The position numbers and the translations under genes were made by a program. The notes beneath the pieces are model-generated. The model did not search any database. It saw only the letters and a list, made by a program, of their open reading frames with translations, and had not been told where the DNA came from. Shown here piece by piece: positions 53,108-64,000 of a stretch of 64,000 nt of DNA. The stretch is from Euphorbia lathyris (taxonomy: Eukaryota > Streptophyta > Magnoliopsida > Malpighiales > Euphorbiaceae): contig NC_088919.1 of assembly GCF_963576675.1 (NCBI RefSeq), forward strand, positions 50,118,501 to 50,182,500, given 5' to 3'. The first letter of the stretch is position 1; each line of letters opens with the position of its first letter.

Positions 53108-54590
53108 ATGTTAAAACTTTCGCACATATAAGAAACAAATAGGGCAAAATAGGATCTCCTTAACGAAGACTCGTTCTTGGTTTTACAAAACCTTTAGGTA
53201 CCCCATTTATAAGGAAAGAAAATGACACTAAAGTTATACATTTCAAAAGTAGCCTGAAAAATCCTATAGAAATCCCATAGTTCTCATTGCCTCAACAATG
53301 AAGTACCACTCCACCCTATATAGGCTTTACTTATATCCAATTTCAACGCACATAATCTTTGATGCCCCCTCCCCCCATACTTTATAGAGTGAAATAGTTC
53401 AAATGCAATAAGGGCATTGTCAGTGATTAATCTACTAGGGACAAAGGCACACTGAGACTAATTGATTATAGAATAAAGAATTAGCTTTATCCTATTGGCT
53501 AACACTTTTAACACCAACTTGTATATCACATTACATAGACCAATAGGATGTAAATCTTTCATTGTAGCAGGAGCTCGAATTTTTAGGATCAAATTGCCGA
53601 AGGTATGATTGAGATCAGGAGGAAGATCGCTACTTTGGAGAATCCCGAGCACCAGTGAAGTGACATCCTAGCCCAATATGTCTTAGTAGGTGGAGAAAAA
53701 TAAAATATGTATCCAGTCCTTGTGCCTTGAGAGGATGCATCTGATCAAGAGTTGCTTTCATTTTATTTAAGGAATAAAGAGCCAGTAGATCCTGGCACTG
53801 GTCCTTTGATAGACTAGCTTCTAGAGCATCTAATACCTTATTCTGATTGACCAGGTTAGAGGTAGAAAATAGCTCAGAGTAATATTCAACCACAATCCCT
53901 TCAATTTCAACATCTTTCTATGTCCAAACCCCTGCAGAATTTTTGAGCTTTACTAGACTATTAACTTTCCTTCTTGCACTAGCTTTAGAGTGAAAACTTG
54001 GTATTATGATCACCTTCTGTTAGCCACAAAGCCCTAAATCGTTATTTCCAGTACAGTTCTTGCTTTTCCTGTACCTCGAGTAGTTCCTTAGTTAGTACTG
54101 CCAACTCTTCTTCCACACTAGGATTGTTTACCCAGGATTGTAGCCATATGATTCTCTCATTATACTTCCCGATCTTCGTGTTAAGCTAGCCCACCTCTTC
54201 TCTACTCCATTTTCTCACATTATGCACACATGACCCAATTTTCTCATCCACCAGATCAAATGCCTCTCTACTACGCTTTCTAGAAATCTTCCACTACCTT
54301 TTTTGCAATTCTCTTCCTTAATCCAATAGGATTTGAACTGAAAACAATCTCCTCCCTACCCTCCTTAGCCCTTCTGAGTCTAACGGAATGGGAACAGGAT
54401 CAGAGCTCACACGCGCAAGGTGGTGGACCATCGACCGTAGAAACATGACATCCTACTCTACGATTCTGACAAAACGATCTAATCTCTCCCGTATTACCGC
54501 ATCTCCTTGACAACCATTAACCAATGTGAACTCTGCTCCCTTGAAGCCCATATCGAACATATCACATTCACCTGGGCACACATTTAACAG
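53108..54590 (-). pseudogene. L1-type LINE remnant: endonuclease end and RT
   Basis: Minus strand, heavily decayed. From right to left: endonuclease C-terminus (FTLVNGCQGDAVIRERLDR, then VSSDPVPIPL where SDH is usual), the linker with LWLTEGDHNTKF, VVEYYSELFSTSNLV and KAQGLDTYF, then RT motifs [40 protein letters not shown] and a GDPILPYLFLICAK segment near 53150. Both ends are missing. Independent of the L1 tail at 47188. Confidence 0.78.
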
Positions 54591-54925
54591 TCATTTTAAA
54601 TGTATTTGCTTTGTGATTTTTTCATAGACTAAGGAAAAGAAATAAAAAATATTTATATTTATTAAGTTTATTAAAGATTAATTAAAAAATTAGTATCCAT
54701 TTAATTTTTCTTTTTTAAATTTTTATATATAATTTTATAATTAAAATAGAAAAATAATTGTTAAAGTCAAGAAAGTACCAAGGAAGTGACTGCCCTTTTA
54801 GGGATAGGAGCAGCTTTCTTATGATTTAACTATTTTAAAATGAAAATTACCTAATATATAACTGTATAAAAATGTGAAATGTGGAAGTGGTTTGGGTTAG
54901 CAATATTATGATAAATAAATTGGGG

Positions 54926-54957
<32 letters not shown>

Positions 54958-55184
54958 AATAAATAAACAAATAAATAAATAAATAATAAAATGAGAATGG
55001 AGACAAGGAAAGAGGAAGATTAGTCATCAATTAATAAGGTCTCATTTTGTGAGTCAGCAATGACTATAACTCCTAACCCAACAATTCCACGTTACCATCA
55101 TAATCACCATCATCATCATGTTATACATTCCATGTGCCATGCCTTGCCATTGCCATGTCATGAATTTTATGGCAAAATGTATCC
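54591..55184. other. AT-rich spacer with (aataa)n microsatellite
   Basis: Contains ataata/aataaa repeats at about 54929-54990. No gene. Provides the target for the outer MITE. Confidence 0.7.
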
Positions 55185-55218
55185 TGATTTTTTTGGCTTA
55201 ATACAAAAACATTGAATA

Positions 55219-57335
55219 TGTCACCCCCGATCCTAAACGACCTCAATCGAATCGGGCGTGAAATAGAAAGATCATAATCAATCCTTAAAAGTCTTCAATT
55301 TATGCAAATATCATTATATTACAATTGCAATATCAAAGTTCTAACCATAACTCTAACAATAAGCAACAACTTCCGATCCTTGCTTAATCGGTCGGTAACC
55401 TTCTCTCTATCATGTACTTTCTCACCTAAAAACATTAAAACATTTAAAAAGGTGAAACAAAAATCTCAGTAAGAAACTATCAGCTATAAAAACCAACTTT
55501 ATTTAATATAGCTACATATATACATTTATAAAGGGATTTAATCAAAACTTTATAAAATATACTCAAAACATAAGTTTATAAGATAGTCATCAAAACCTTA
55601 TAAAATATACTCAAAACTTAAGTTAATAATATAGTCCAAGTAGTAAACCAAAAACATATAAAATATATAATATTGTGTCCATCCTCGAATTCCACCCGTG
55701 TAGATCATAACATCAATCATAACAATATCGAGATATCTCATTTATATCCCGTTCCTTGCCTAACAGTTAGGACTACCAGCCGTGCACTCTGGCCATATCG
55801 CCATTAGATATGGTCTTACAAATACAACTCCTACCCCGGGCAATCCTAGATGGACAAAACCATTTAATCTTTCGAAATATCACAACTCATAAAAATCATA
55901 TTTGGACTTCAATCCAAAATAATAACAACAATAACCGCAACAGATTTCTCAATCCAAAAACAATTCTTAAGAAATCATCAATTGAAACCCAAAACATATA
56001 TGTATATATGTAAATCAACCAAATGAAGCCTTAAATCAACATAATCAAGTAAAATCTGAAATTCACATAGAAACATAGTCAATAGCTTCATTTGAACCAT
56101 AATTTCACAATAAAAAGCAAAATCGTGAAAAATCCCAATTTACAAAATACCCGTATAATCCTTAAATATTAATTTCTGAAAATTCTTTGATTATAAATAT
56201 ATCTATATACATAAAACTCAAAATATAGTTGATAGTTACTTACCTTGGTCACTAATTGAAGAAAACACACCCGTTCAATTCGCCTTTAAATTCTGTCTAA
56301 GACATTTCCCTCCAATCACTGCCGAAACTCAAAAACTCTTTGGTTAGGACTTAGATCTATGCATAAGGATGCTATGGTTCCAATTTCGAGTGATTCGGAC
56401 GATCGAATCTCCATAAATCAAAGAAACGGTGGAGAAACGGTTCAGAGAAAACTGATTAATTTCAAATGAATTGAAAAAGAAAAAAAAGAAAAAAAAGAAG
56501 ATGACGATCGTATCTCACCGCCTGAAATTTAAGATATATATCTCAAATTTGGCAAACATCACATTTGATCCTCCATCTTTTTATAATCTTTTAAAATTAT
56601 TCTAAACCTTTAATTTAGACATAAACTTATCAAATTAACTCCAAACTTTTCCTATTTTCGCTTTCTTAAGCACATATATATTAACTTCAAAACTCATCAT
56701 ATCATTTCAAAGTCTCATAACCTTACTTCACATCTGAGATACATATGTTTTTAAGCTAACTATTAAACTCTCAAATATCAATTCCAAGTCATACTAAGGA
56801 GAAAAATCAAACAAAAACCAAATTCTGGTTTAAAGCTAAAATGGCCAACGTATGTCGTTTCCAGCATAACTTTTTCATACGGAGTCCGCTTAAGGCGATT
56901 CAAAAACTCTTGGAAACGTAAGATAATACTAAAGAACTTTCATTTAGGACTCCATGACAGATTCGGCCTATATCTGGTCTAAAAATGCATCACAAGATTC
57001 AGGTATGAATCTGATTTTCTAGCAGCACCTATATAAACAAGTCTCTATATCTCTAGCTCAACGTTATGACTTACTCATAACCCATATCACCAAATATCAA
57101 ATAATTTACTATTTTTTATACACCTAGATATTGCTAACCATCAAATCTCATGTTTACACCTCATTAGCTAGTTACTAAATCCTCGAAAAATTCCAAATTA
57201 TTTCTTAACTTTCATCAAATATTCATATTCCTCAATGATTATCGATTATTTCTTAGCTATCACCAAATATCGATATTCCTCAATTACTATCCACTTTAGG
57301 TCCGAAGAATTTAACCTAGAGCTCTGATACCAAAC
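55219..57335 (-). repeat. Element 6 unit 1 (LTR copy plus internal remnant)
   Basis: 2117 bp. 55219-56655 matches the other LTR copies; 56656-57335 is internal remnant ending at the primer site. The first copy starts tgtcacccccgatcc. A near-perfect palindrome around TATATAT lies at 56525-56550 with one arm mismatch. Confidence 0.88.
57321..57332 (-). other. Primer binding site, initiator tRNA-Met type (element 6, first)
   Basis: Minus strand TGGTATCAGAGC, three bases from the second LTR copy. Confidence 0.9.
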
Positions 57336-59443
57336 TGTCACACCCGACCCTAAACGACCTCAATCGAATCGGGCGTGAAATAGAAAGATCATAATCAATC
57401 CTTAAAAGTCTCCAATTTATGCAAATATCATTATATTACAATTGCAATACCAAAGTTCTAACCATAACTCTAACAATAAGCAACAACTTCCGATCCTTGC
57501 CTAATCGGTCGGTAACCTTCTCTCTATCATGTACCTTCTCACCTAAAAACATTAAAACATTTAAAAATGTGAGACAAAAATCTCAGTAAGAAACTATCAG
57601 CTATAAAAACCAACTTTATTTAATATAGCTACATATATACATTTATAAAGGGATTTAATCAAAACTTTATAAAATATACTCAAAACATAAGTTTATAAGA
57701 TAGTCATCAAAACCTTATAAAATATACTCAAAACTTAAGTTAATAATATAGTCCAAGTAGTAAACCAAAAACATATAAAATATATAATATTGTATCCATC
57801 CTCGAATTCCACCCGTGTAGATCATAACATCAATCATAACAATATCGAGATATCTCATTTATATCCCGTTCCTTGCCTAACAGTTAGGACTACCAGCCGT
57901 GCACTCTGGCCATATCGCCATTAGATATGGTCTTACAAATACAACTCCTACCCCGGGCAATCCTAGATGGACAAAACCATTTAATCTTTCGAAATATCAC
58001 AACTCATAAAAATCATATTTGGACTTCAATCCAAAATAATAACAACAATAACCGCAACAGATTTCTCAATCCAAAAACAATTCTTAAGAAATCATCAATT
58101 GAAACCCAAAACATATATGTATATATGTAAATCAACCAAATGAAGCCTTAAATCAACATAATCAAGTAAAATCTGAAATTCACATAGAAACATAGTCAAT
58201 AGCTTCATTTGAACCATAATTTCACAATAAAAAGCAAAATCGTGAAAAATCCTAATTTACAAAATACCCGTATAATCCTTAAATATTAATTTCTGAAAAT
58301 TCTTTGATTATAAATATATCTATATACATAAAACTCAAAATATAGTTGATAGTTACTTACCTTGGTCACTAATTGAAGAAAACACACCCGTTCAATTCGC
58401 CTCTAAATTCTGTCTAAGACATTTCCCTCCAATCATTGCCGAAACTCAAAAACTCTTTGGTTAGGACTTAGATCTATGCATAAGGATGCTATGGTTCCAA
58501 TTTCGAGTGATTCGGACGATCGAATCTCCATAAATCAAAGAAACGGTGGAGAAACGGTTCAGAAAAAACTGATTAATTTCAAATGAATTGAAAAAGAAAA
58601 AAAAGAAGATGATGATCGTATCTCACCGCCTGAAATTTGAGATATATATCTCAAATTTGGCAAACATCACATTTGATCCTCCATCTTTCTATAATCTTTT
58701 AAAATTATTCTAAACCTTTAATTTAGATATAAACTCATCAAATTAACTCCAAACTTTTCCTATTTTCGCTTTCTTAAGCACATATATATTAACTTCAAAA
58801 CTCATCATATCATTTCAAAGTCTCCTAACCTTACTTCACATCTGAGATACATATGTTTTTAAGCTAACTATTAAACTCTCAAATATCAATTCCAAGTCAT
58901 ACTAAGGAGAAAAATCAAACAAAAACCAAATTCTGGTTTAAAGCTAAAATGACCAACGTATGTCGTTTCCAGCATAACTTTTTCATACGGAGTCCGCTTA
59001 AGGCGATTCAAAAACTCTTGGAAACGTAAGATAATACTAAAGAACTTTCATTTAGGACTCCATGACAGATTCGGCCTATATCTGGTCTAAAAATGCATCA
59101 CAAGATTCAGGTATGAATCTGATTTTCTAGCAGCACCTATATAAACAAGTCTCTATATCTCTAGCTCAACGTTATGACTTACTCATAACCCATATCACCA
59201 AATATCAAATAATTTACTATTTTTTATACACCTAGATATTGCTAACCATCAAATCTCATGTTTACACCTCATTAGCTAGTTACTAAATCCTCGAAAAATT
59301 CCAAATTATTTCTTAACTTTCATCAAATATTCATATTCCTCAATGATTATCGATTATTTCTTAGCTATCACCAAATATCGATATTCCTCAATTACTATCC
59401 ACTTTAGGTCCGAAGAATTTAACCTAGAGCTCTGATACCAAAC
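57336..59443 (-). repeat. Element 6 unit 2
   Basis: 2108 bp, differing from unit 1 by scattered substitutions and small indels (for example in the a/g-rich run near 58600). The palindrome at 58633-58658 is perfect. Confidence 0.9.
59429..59440 (-). other. Primer binding site, initiator tRNA-Met type (element 6, second)
   Basis: Minus strand TGGTATCAGAGC, three bases from the third LTR copy at 59444. Confidence 0.9.
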
Positions 59444-60969
59444 TGTCACACCCGACCCTAAACGACCTCAATCGAATCGGGCGTGAAATAGAAAGATCAT
59501 AATCAATCCTTAAAAGTCTCCAATTTATGCAAATATCATTATATTACAATTGCAATACCAAAGTTCTAACCATAACTCTAACAATAAGCAACAACTTCCG
59601 ATCCTTGCCTAATCGGTCGGTAACCTTCTCTCTATCATGTACTTTCTCACCTAAAAACATTAAAACATTTAAAAATGTGAGACAAAAATCTCAGTAAGAA
59701 ACTATCAGCTATAAAAACCAACTTTATTTAATATAGCTACATATATACATTTATAAAGGGATTTAATCAAAACTTTATAAAATATACTCAAAACATAAGT
59801 TTATAAGATAGTCATCAAAACCTTATAAAATATACTCAAAACTTAAGTTAATAATATAGTCCAAGTAGTAAACCAAAAACATATAAAATATATAATATTG
59901 TATCCATCCTCGAATTCCACCCGTGTAGATCATAACATCAATCATAACAATATCGAGATATCTCATTTATATCCCGTTCCTTGCCTAACAGTTAGGACTA
60001 CCAGCCGTGCACTCTGGCCATATCGCCATTAGATATGGTCTTACAAATACAACTCCTACCCCGGGCAATCCTAGATGGACAAAACCATTTAATCTTTCGA
60101 AATATCATAACTCATAAAAATCATATTTGGACTTCAATCCAAAATAATAACAACAATAACCGCAACAGATTTCTCAATCCAAAAACAATTCTTAAGAAAT
60201 CATCAATTGAAACCCAAAACATATATGTATATATGTAAATCAACCAAATGAAGCCTTAAATCAACATAATCAAGTAAAATCTGAAATTCACATAGAAACA
60301 TAGTCAATAGCTTCATTTGAACCATAATTTCACAATAAAAAGCAAAATCGTGAAAAATCCCAATTTACAAAATACCCGTATAATCCTTAAATATTAATTT
60401 CTGAAAATTCTTTGATTATAAATATATCTACATACATAAAACTCAAAATATAGTTGATAGTTACTTACCTTGGTCACTAATTGAAGAAAACACACCCGTT
60501 CAATTCGCCTTTAAATTCTGTCTAAGACATTTCCCTCCAATCACTGTCGAAACTCAAAAACTCTTTGGTTAGGACTTAGATCTATGCATAAGGATGCTAT
60601 GGTTCCAATTTCGAGTGATTCGGACGATCGAATCTCCATAAATCAAAAAAACGGTGGAGAAACGGTTCAGAGAAAACTGATTAATTTCAAATGAATTGAA
60701 AAAGAAAAAAAAAGAAAAAAAAGAAGATGATGATCGTATCTCACCGCCTGAAATTTGAGATATATATCTCAAATTTGACAAACATCACATTTGATCCTCC
60801 ATCTTTCTATAATCTTTTAAAATTATTCTAAACCTTTAATTTAGACATAAACTTATCAAATTAACTCCAAACTTTTCCTATAGCACCAAATAAAAATCAC
60901 ACACCTAATAATTATCATATATACTAATATCAAAATATAAATTATAGAAATTTAGACACGGACGTGACA
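59444..60969 (-). repeat. Element 6 third copy: the complete LTR
   Basis: 1526 bp. It matches units 1 and 2 to 60881, then has 88 bp that they lack, ending GACGTGACA at the target duplication. It is therefore the only copy with its original U3 start; the other two carry a shared deletion joining U3 to internal sequence. Confidence 0.85.
60751..60776 (-). promoter_or_regulatory. Putative TATA box centred in a 26-bp perfect palindrome
   Basis: Arms aaatttgagata and its reverse complement meet around TATATAT. The same palindrome is perfect at 58633-58658 and nearly so at 56525-56550. Position in U3 suits a core promoter. Confidence 0.6.
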
Positions 60970-61089
60970 GAATAGCCCATGAACTTTCAAAGTGTCTCAA
61001 TAACTCATTCAACTTATAAAAAATGTTCAGCTAGCTTTCCTAAACTTGCGTAAAATGTAATCAATTGTAAAAAAAGTAAGTTAAATGCG

Positions 61090-61603
61090 GGCTTAATACA
61101 TCATTTGCCTCTTGAACTTGTCCAAAAAGCTTGATTGGCCCCCTGAACTTTCAAAGTGTTTCAATAGCCCCCTGAACTTGCATAAAATGTTCAGTTAGCC
61201 CCCTGAACTTGCGTAAAATGTAAGCAATTGATCACTCGATTGCAAAAAAGTACGTTAAATGTGGAAGATGTATTCCACGTGTCTTAGAATGTTATTACAT
61301 AATTCAAAAATAGAGTAAAAATGAAGCTATCACTTGCTCAACTATAAACCTTGTATTCTCTAATATTACAACCGCAATATTCCGATCTTGATTGTTTTAC
61401 TTTTTTAAGACGTGTGCAATATATTTTCCACATTTAACTTATTTTTTTTGCAACCGACTGATCAATTGATTACATTTTACGCAAGTTCAGGGGGCTAACT
61501 GAACATTTTATGCATGTTCAGGGGGCTATCGGAACACTTTGAAAGTTTAGGGGGCCAATCAAGATTTTTGGACAAGTTCAGGGGGCAAATGATGTATTAA
61601 GCC
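61090..61603. mobile_element. Mutator-like MITE (inner copy)
   Basis: 514 bp with long terminal inverted repeats (ggcttaatacatcatttgcc ... ggcaaatgatgtattaagcc), flanked by a 9-bp duplication ttaaatgcg at 61081-61089 and 61604-61612. Repeats contain several ccccctgaactt units and their complements. It is inserted in the outer MITE of the same family and is clearly younger, its repeat arms being better matched. Confidence 0.93.
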
Positions 61604-61964
61604 TTAAATGCGAAAAATGTATGTACGCTTTTTAAAAAAGTAAAACAACCAAGATTGGGGTATGCATGTATAATATTAGAGAATGCAAGTTTTATATTTG
61701 AACAAAGAATAACTTGCTTTTTTAATATGTTCTTGAATTATGTAATAACATTTTAAGACGCCTGAAATACATCTTCCGCATTTAACTTACCTTTTTACAA
61801 TTGAGTAATGAATTGATTACATTTTACTCAAGTTCATGGAGCTAATTAAATATTTTACATAAGTTAAGGAGACTATCAGAACACTTTGAAAGTTCAGAAA
61901 GTCAATCAATCTTTATGAATTAACAAATTCATGAGGCAAATGATGTATCAAGCCTGATTTTTTT

Positions 61965-62614
61965 ACTGTTTGGTTCATTTTGGACAACTTAAACTCTTAA
62001 TTGTTTATTTTTGTCACATTCAACCTCTACCTACAAATTAGTTAATGTTAGAAGATCTAATTCAGTTAAAAATGTATTATTTATGTTATCTGTATTTGAA
62101 ATTATATTTATTACAATTTAAAATAGTTTTTTAAAGTTTTTTATAATCGCATTACACATATGAGCAACAGTTTTCAAAATGTAAAAATTATGAATTTTTT
62201 GAATGCATGTGAAATGAATAAAGCCATAACTAACTAAAATTTTATGTTCAAATCGAGTTAAACATCCAAATGGATATTTTAACTCTATGATTAAAAAAAC
62301 AAACTCATTAGGTCGGTGAAAAATCTGATTTTGTACCATTACGGCAGACTTATCGTCGTAATGTGGCTGTTTTTAATTACAGAATTAAAAACAACCCATT
62401 AAAGGAGATTATTTTCCAACCATTACTAGATTGGGAATAATTCTCTTAAAAAACTCTTTTTTAGGGTTTAACCCGTTCAAATCTAACTTTTTATATCATG
62501 AAGGGTTAATGTGATTAAAAATAAAATATTAGAGACGTGATATGTATAGATAAAAAATCAAAAACTTAATATTCCAAGAAGTAAAATATCAAGAACCTCA
62601 TTATACTTTTTGCT
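61965..62614. other. AT-rich spacer
   Basis: No gene or recognisable repeat apart from homopolymer runs. Confidence 0.6.
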
Positions 62615-62623
62615 TTTTATTTT

Positions 62624-62960
62624 GGCTTAATGCATTAGGAAGCCCTATAATTAGTCTAAAAAGTTAATAACATTTGAACTTATAAAATGTTTCGTTAGCT
62701 CTATGAACTTATTTAAAAGACCATCAAAATTTGTAAAATGATTTATTTATACATTGAACTTGCTTACATTGATCTATTGACCTACTGAATTTATTTAAAG
62801 TAACATACATTTCAATTTGTTAAAACCTCTCTTGCTCTGTCACGTGGATTTAGCGGTTTAATAATATTACACTAAGCAAGTTCACGGGGTTAAAAAAATA
62901 TTTTTTAATTTAGAGAAGCAATTTTTTAATCCAAATTTAAAGGTCCTAGTGTAGTAAGCC
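62624..62960. mobile_element. Third Mutator-like MITE, diverged
   Basis: Ends ggcttaatgcattagga and its imperfect complement ...tcctagtgtagtaagcc; 9-bp duplication ttttatttt at 62615-62623 and 62961-62969. The duplication is low-complexity, so support is weaker than for the inner copy. Internal gaactt units match the family. Confidence 0.65.
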
Positions 62961-62969
62961 TTTTATTTT

Positions 62970-63850
62970 TATTTTTATTTTTAAAAATCTTTAACCTTCT
63001 GTTTTTTTTAATGATTAAGATATAATTTTTTAATTTAACACATTAAACCTTAATGAATTATAATATTAGTTATCATAATTAAAATTTAAATATAGTTACC
63101 TTAAAGTAATTAAAATTGTATCTTTTGCAATTTAAAATCATATTTATACAATTTATTTATAGCTACATCACACTTGTAAAAAGTTATTTTTGAATAGTAA
63201 AAAACATAATTTCAATTACAGTTAAATAAATAATGATCTTTTATTCACAATTTAACTTTTATTCTAACTAAGGGATTATATTTAATTAATAATAATTAAG
63301 ATTTTCTATTTTGTATTTCTTCTTATATTTAGACTGATATATTATCCGTTGTTTCGTAATATATAGATTGTTTTATAAAAAATAATAATTTAATGTGTCA
63401 CTTAAAAAAAATCAATATATCAAGTAGAAAAATCAAGCACTTAATCAACAGAAATAAATAAAAATTAGAGACTTTATGGAAAAAAAAAGGGACATCTTTT
63501 ATGACCCTCATGATGTTTTTATAGAAAGTTTTATTTATTTTCCTAGTATTATTGATTAGAGCAGCCTTTGTAAATTCAAGAGATTGTTTTATACCTATCT
63601 TGACTTTGTTTTCATCTTAAATATTTTAATTGTTTTTAAATTTTTGACATAATAATTAAAAATTAATTCTATCTTTTGTTATATTTTCTTAAATATTGGC
63701 CCGCTTTGAAGGTGTGCATGAACTGCGATTGCATAAGGCCTCAAATAATAAGGGCACTATAAAAATTCTTGTGATATTAATCTAGCTGTTGTAGAATTAA
63801 ATAGAGTAAACAGGCTTGATCCATTTACCGATCCATTTACGTAATCTAAC
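62970..63850. other. AT-rich spacer
   Basis: Very AT-rich, no frame of note and no repeat recognised. Confidence 0.6.
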
Positions 63851-64000
63851 TGTAACAATCCGGTCCGGGTGGCGCCGGGGTAAGAAGGCCTGAGTAAGGA
63901 GCGACCCTAAAGGATGGCGATGGGGGCAGGAATGAACTGAATCCTACATCGCAAATGGAGAGGGAGTGATTGGGGCTTATTAATAAGATGTGAATCCAAT
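63851..64000 (+). mobile_element. Possible start of another element, cut by window edge
   Basis: Abrupt switch from AT-rich DNA to GC-rich sequence beginning tgtaacaatccggtccggg, with cctacatcgcaaatgg downstream. Such a TG start and 'cacatcg'-type segment are common at LTR or terminal-repeat starts in plants. The class cannot be determined. Confidence 0.3.

Larger units (their letters stand above)
55219..60969 (-). mobile_element. Element 6: composite LTR element with three LTR-type copies
   Basis: Flanked by gaata at 55214-55218 and 60970-60974, with ends TGTCAC...GTGACA. Three near-identical copies start at 55219, 57336 and 59444. The second and third are each preceded (three-base gap) by an initiator tRNA-Met primer site on the minus strand. 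This gives LTR-internal-LTR-internal-LTR, with 680-bp internal remnants and no coding capacity. Most likely made by unequal recombination between LTRs of an already deleted element. Confidence 0.88.
55195..61954. mobile_element. Mutator-like MITE (outer copy), split by element 6 and an inner MITE
   Basis: Left end ggcttaatac at 55195 and right end ...tgatgtatcaagcc at 61954, flanked by tgattttttt at 55185-55194 and 61955-61964 (9-10 bp, Mutator-like). Removing element 6 joins ggcttaatacaaaaacattg to aatagcccatgaactttc, which reads as one terminal inverted repeat. The long terminal repeats contain gaacttnnnnaaaatg-type units. Old relative to its passengers; no transposase. Confidence 0.85.

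Noticed and set aside
55810..60238. 67-codon frame present three times (55810, 57927, 60035)
   Set aside because: It lies inside the three LTR copies of element 6 and recurs because the copies are recent. No start context or domain supports a gene.

Overview
This is plant nuclear DNA made almost entirely of transposable elements. It is most likely from a eudicot and from heterochromatin near a centromere. The evidence is plant-specific retroelement lineages (Athila-like, CRM-like and Tat/Ogre-like Ty3 elements, an RTE LINE, plant L1 remnants with an RNase H domain, an Au-type SINE, Mutator-like MITEs), tRNA-primed binding sites, and long AT-rich spacers. I see no ordinary host gene, rRNA, functional tRNA or CRISPR. 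The species cannot be named from the sequence.

Layout. 1-14490 is a nest on the minus strand: Athila-like element 1 (1-6674, runs off the left edge) sits inside the 3' LTR of a second Athila-like element 2 (6675-14490). Element 2 carries an Au-type SINE and sits inside the pol gene of a plus-strand CRM-like element 3 (14491-17890). A degraded Tat/Retand-like stretch follows (19741-20440), with a solo CRM-like LTR (19008-19735) inserted in its TATA box. From 21464 to 46445 an RTE LINE (minus) is split by CRM-like element 4 (23060-44767), whose 3' LTR is split by a 16.7-kb element 5 (23569-40243). Element 5 has Tat/Ogre features but keeps only a short gag-like gene. Target-site duplications support every level: an 18-19 bp one for the LINE, ttata for element 4, gcgat for element 5. 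From 46446 on come unassigned DNA, an L1 RNase H tail (47188-48015), a decayed Tat-like gag-pol (49560-53107), an L1 remnant (53108-54590), a Mutator-like MITE (55195-61954) holding a three-LTR composite element 6 (55219-60969) and a second MITE of its own family (61090-61603), a third MITE (62624-62960), and a possible element end at the right edge.

All gag-pol and LINE frames are broken by stops, frameshifts or deletions, so nothing here looks autonomous. The parts that look least random are the LTR promoters. The CRM-like LTRs carry up to ten copies of an interrupted palindrome (consensus ACGC-GGG-GCGT) at alternating spacings of 21 and about 52 bp, close to whole numbers of helical turns, and the spacing persists in a diverged solo LTR. 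Element 5 has a TATA box that is exactly the loop of a perfect 12-bp hairpin, next to a 22-bp-period row of palindromes. The Athila-like element 2 LTR has its own GC-rich palindrome row. Three unrelated families thus carry iterated GC-rich palindromes in U3. These arrays and the giant non-coding leader of element 5 are the best candidates for undescribed biology.
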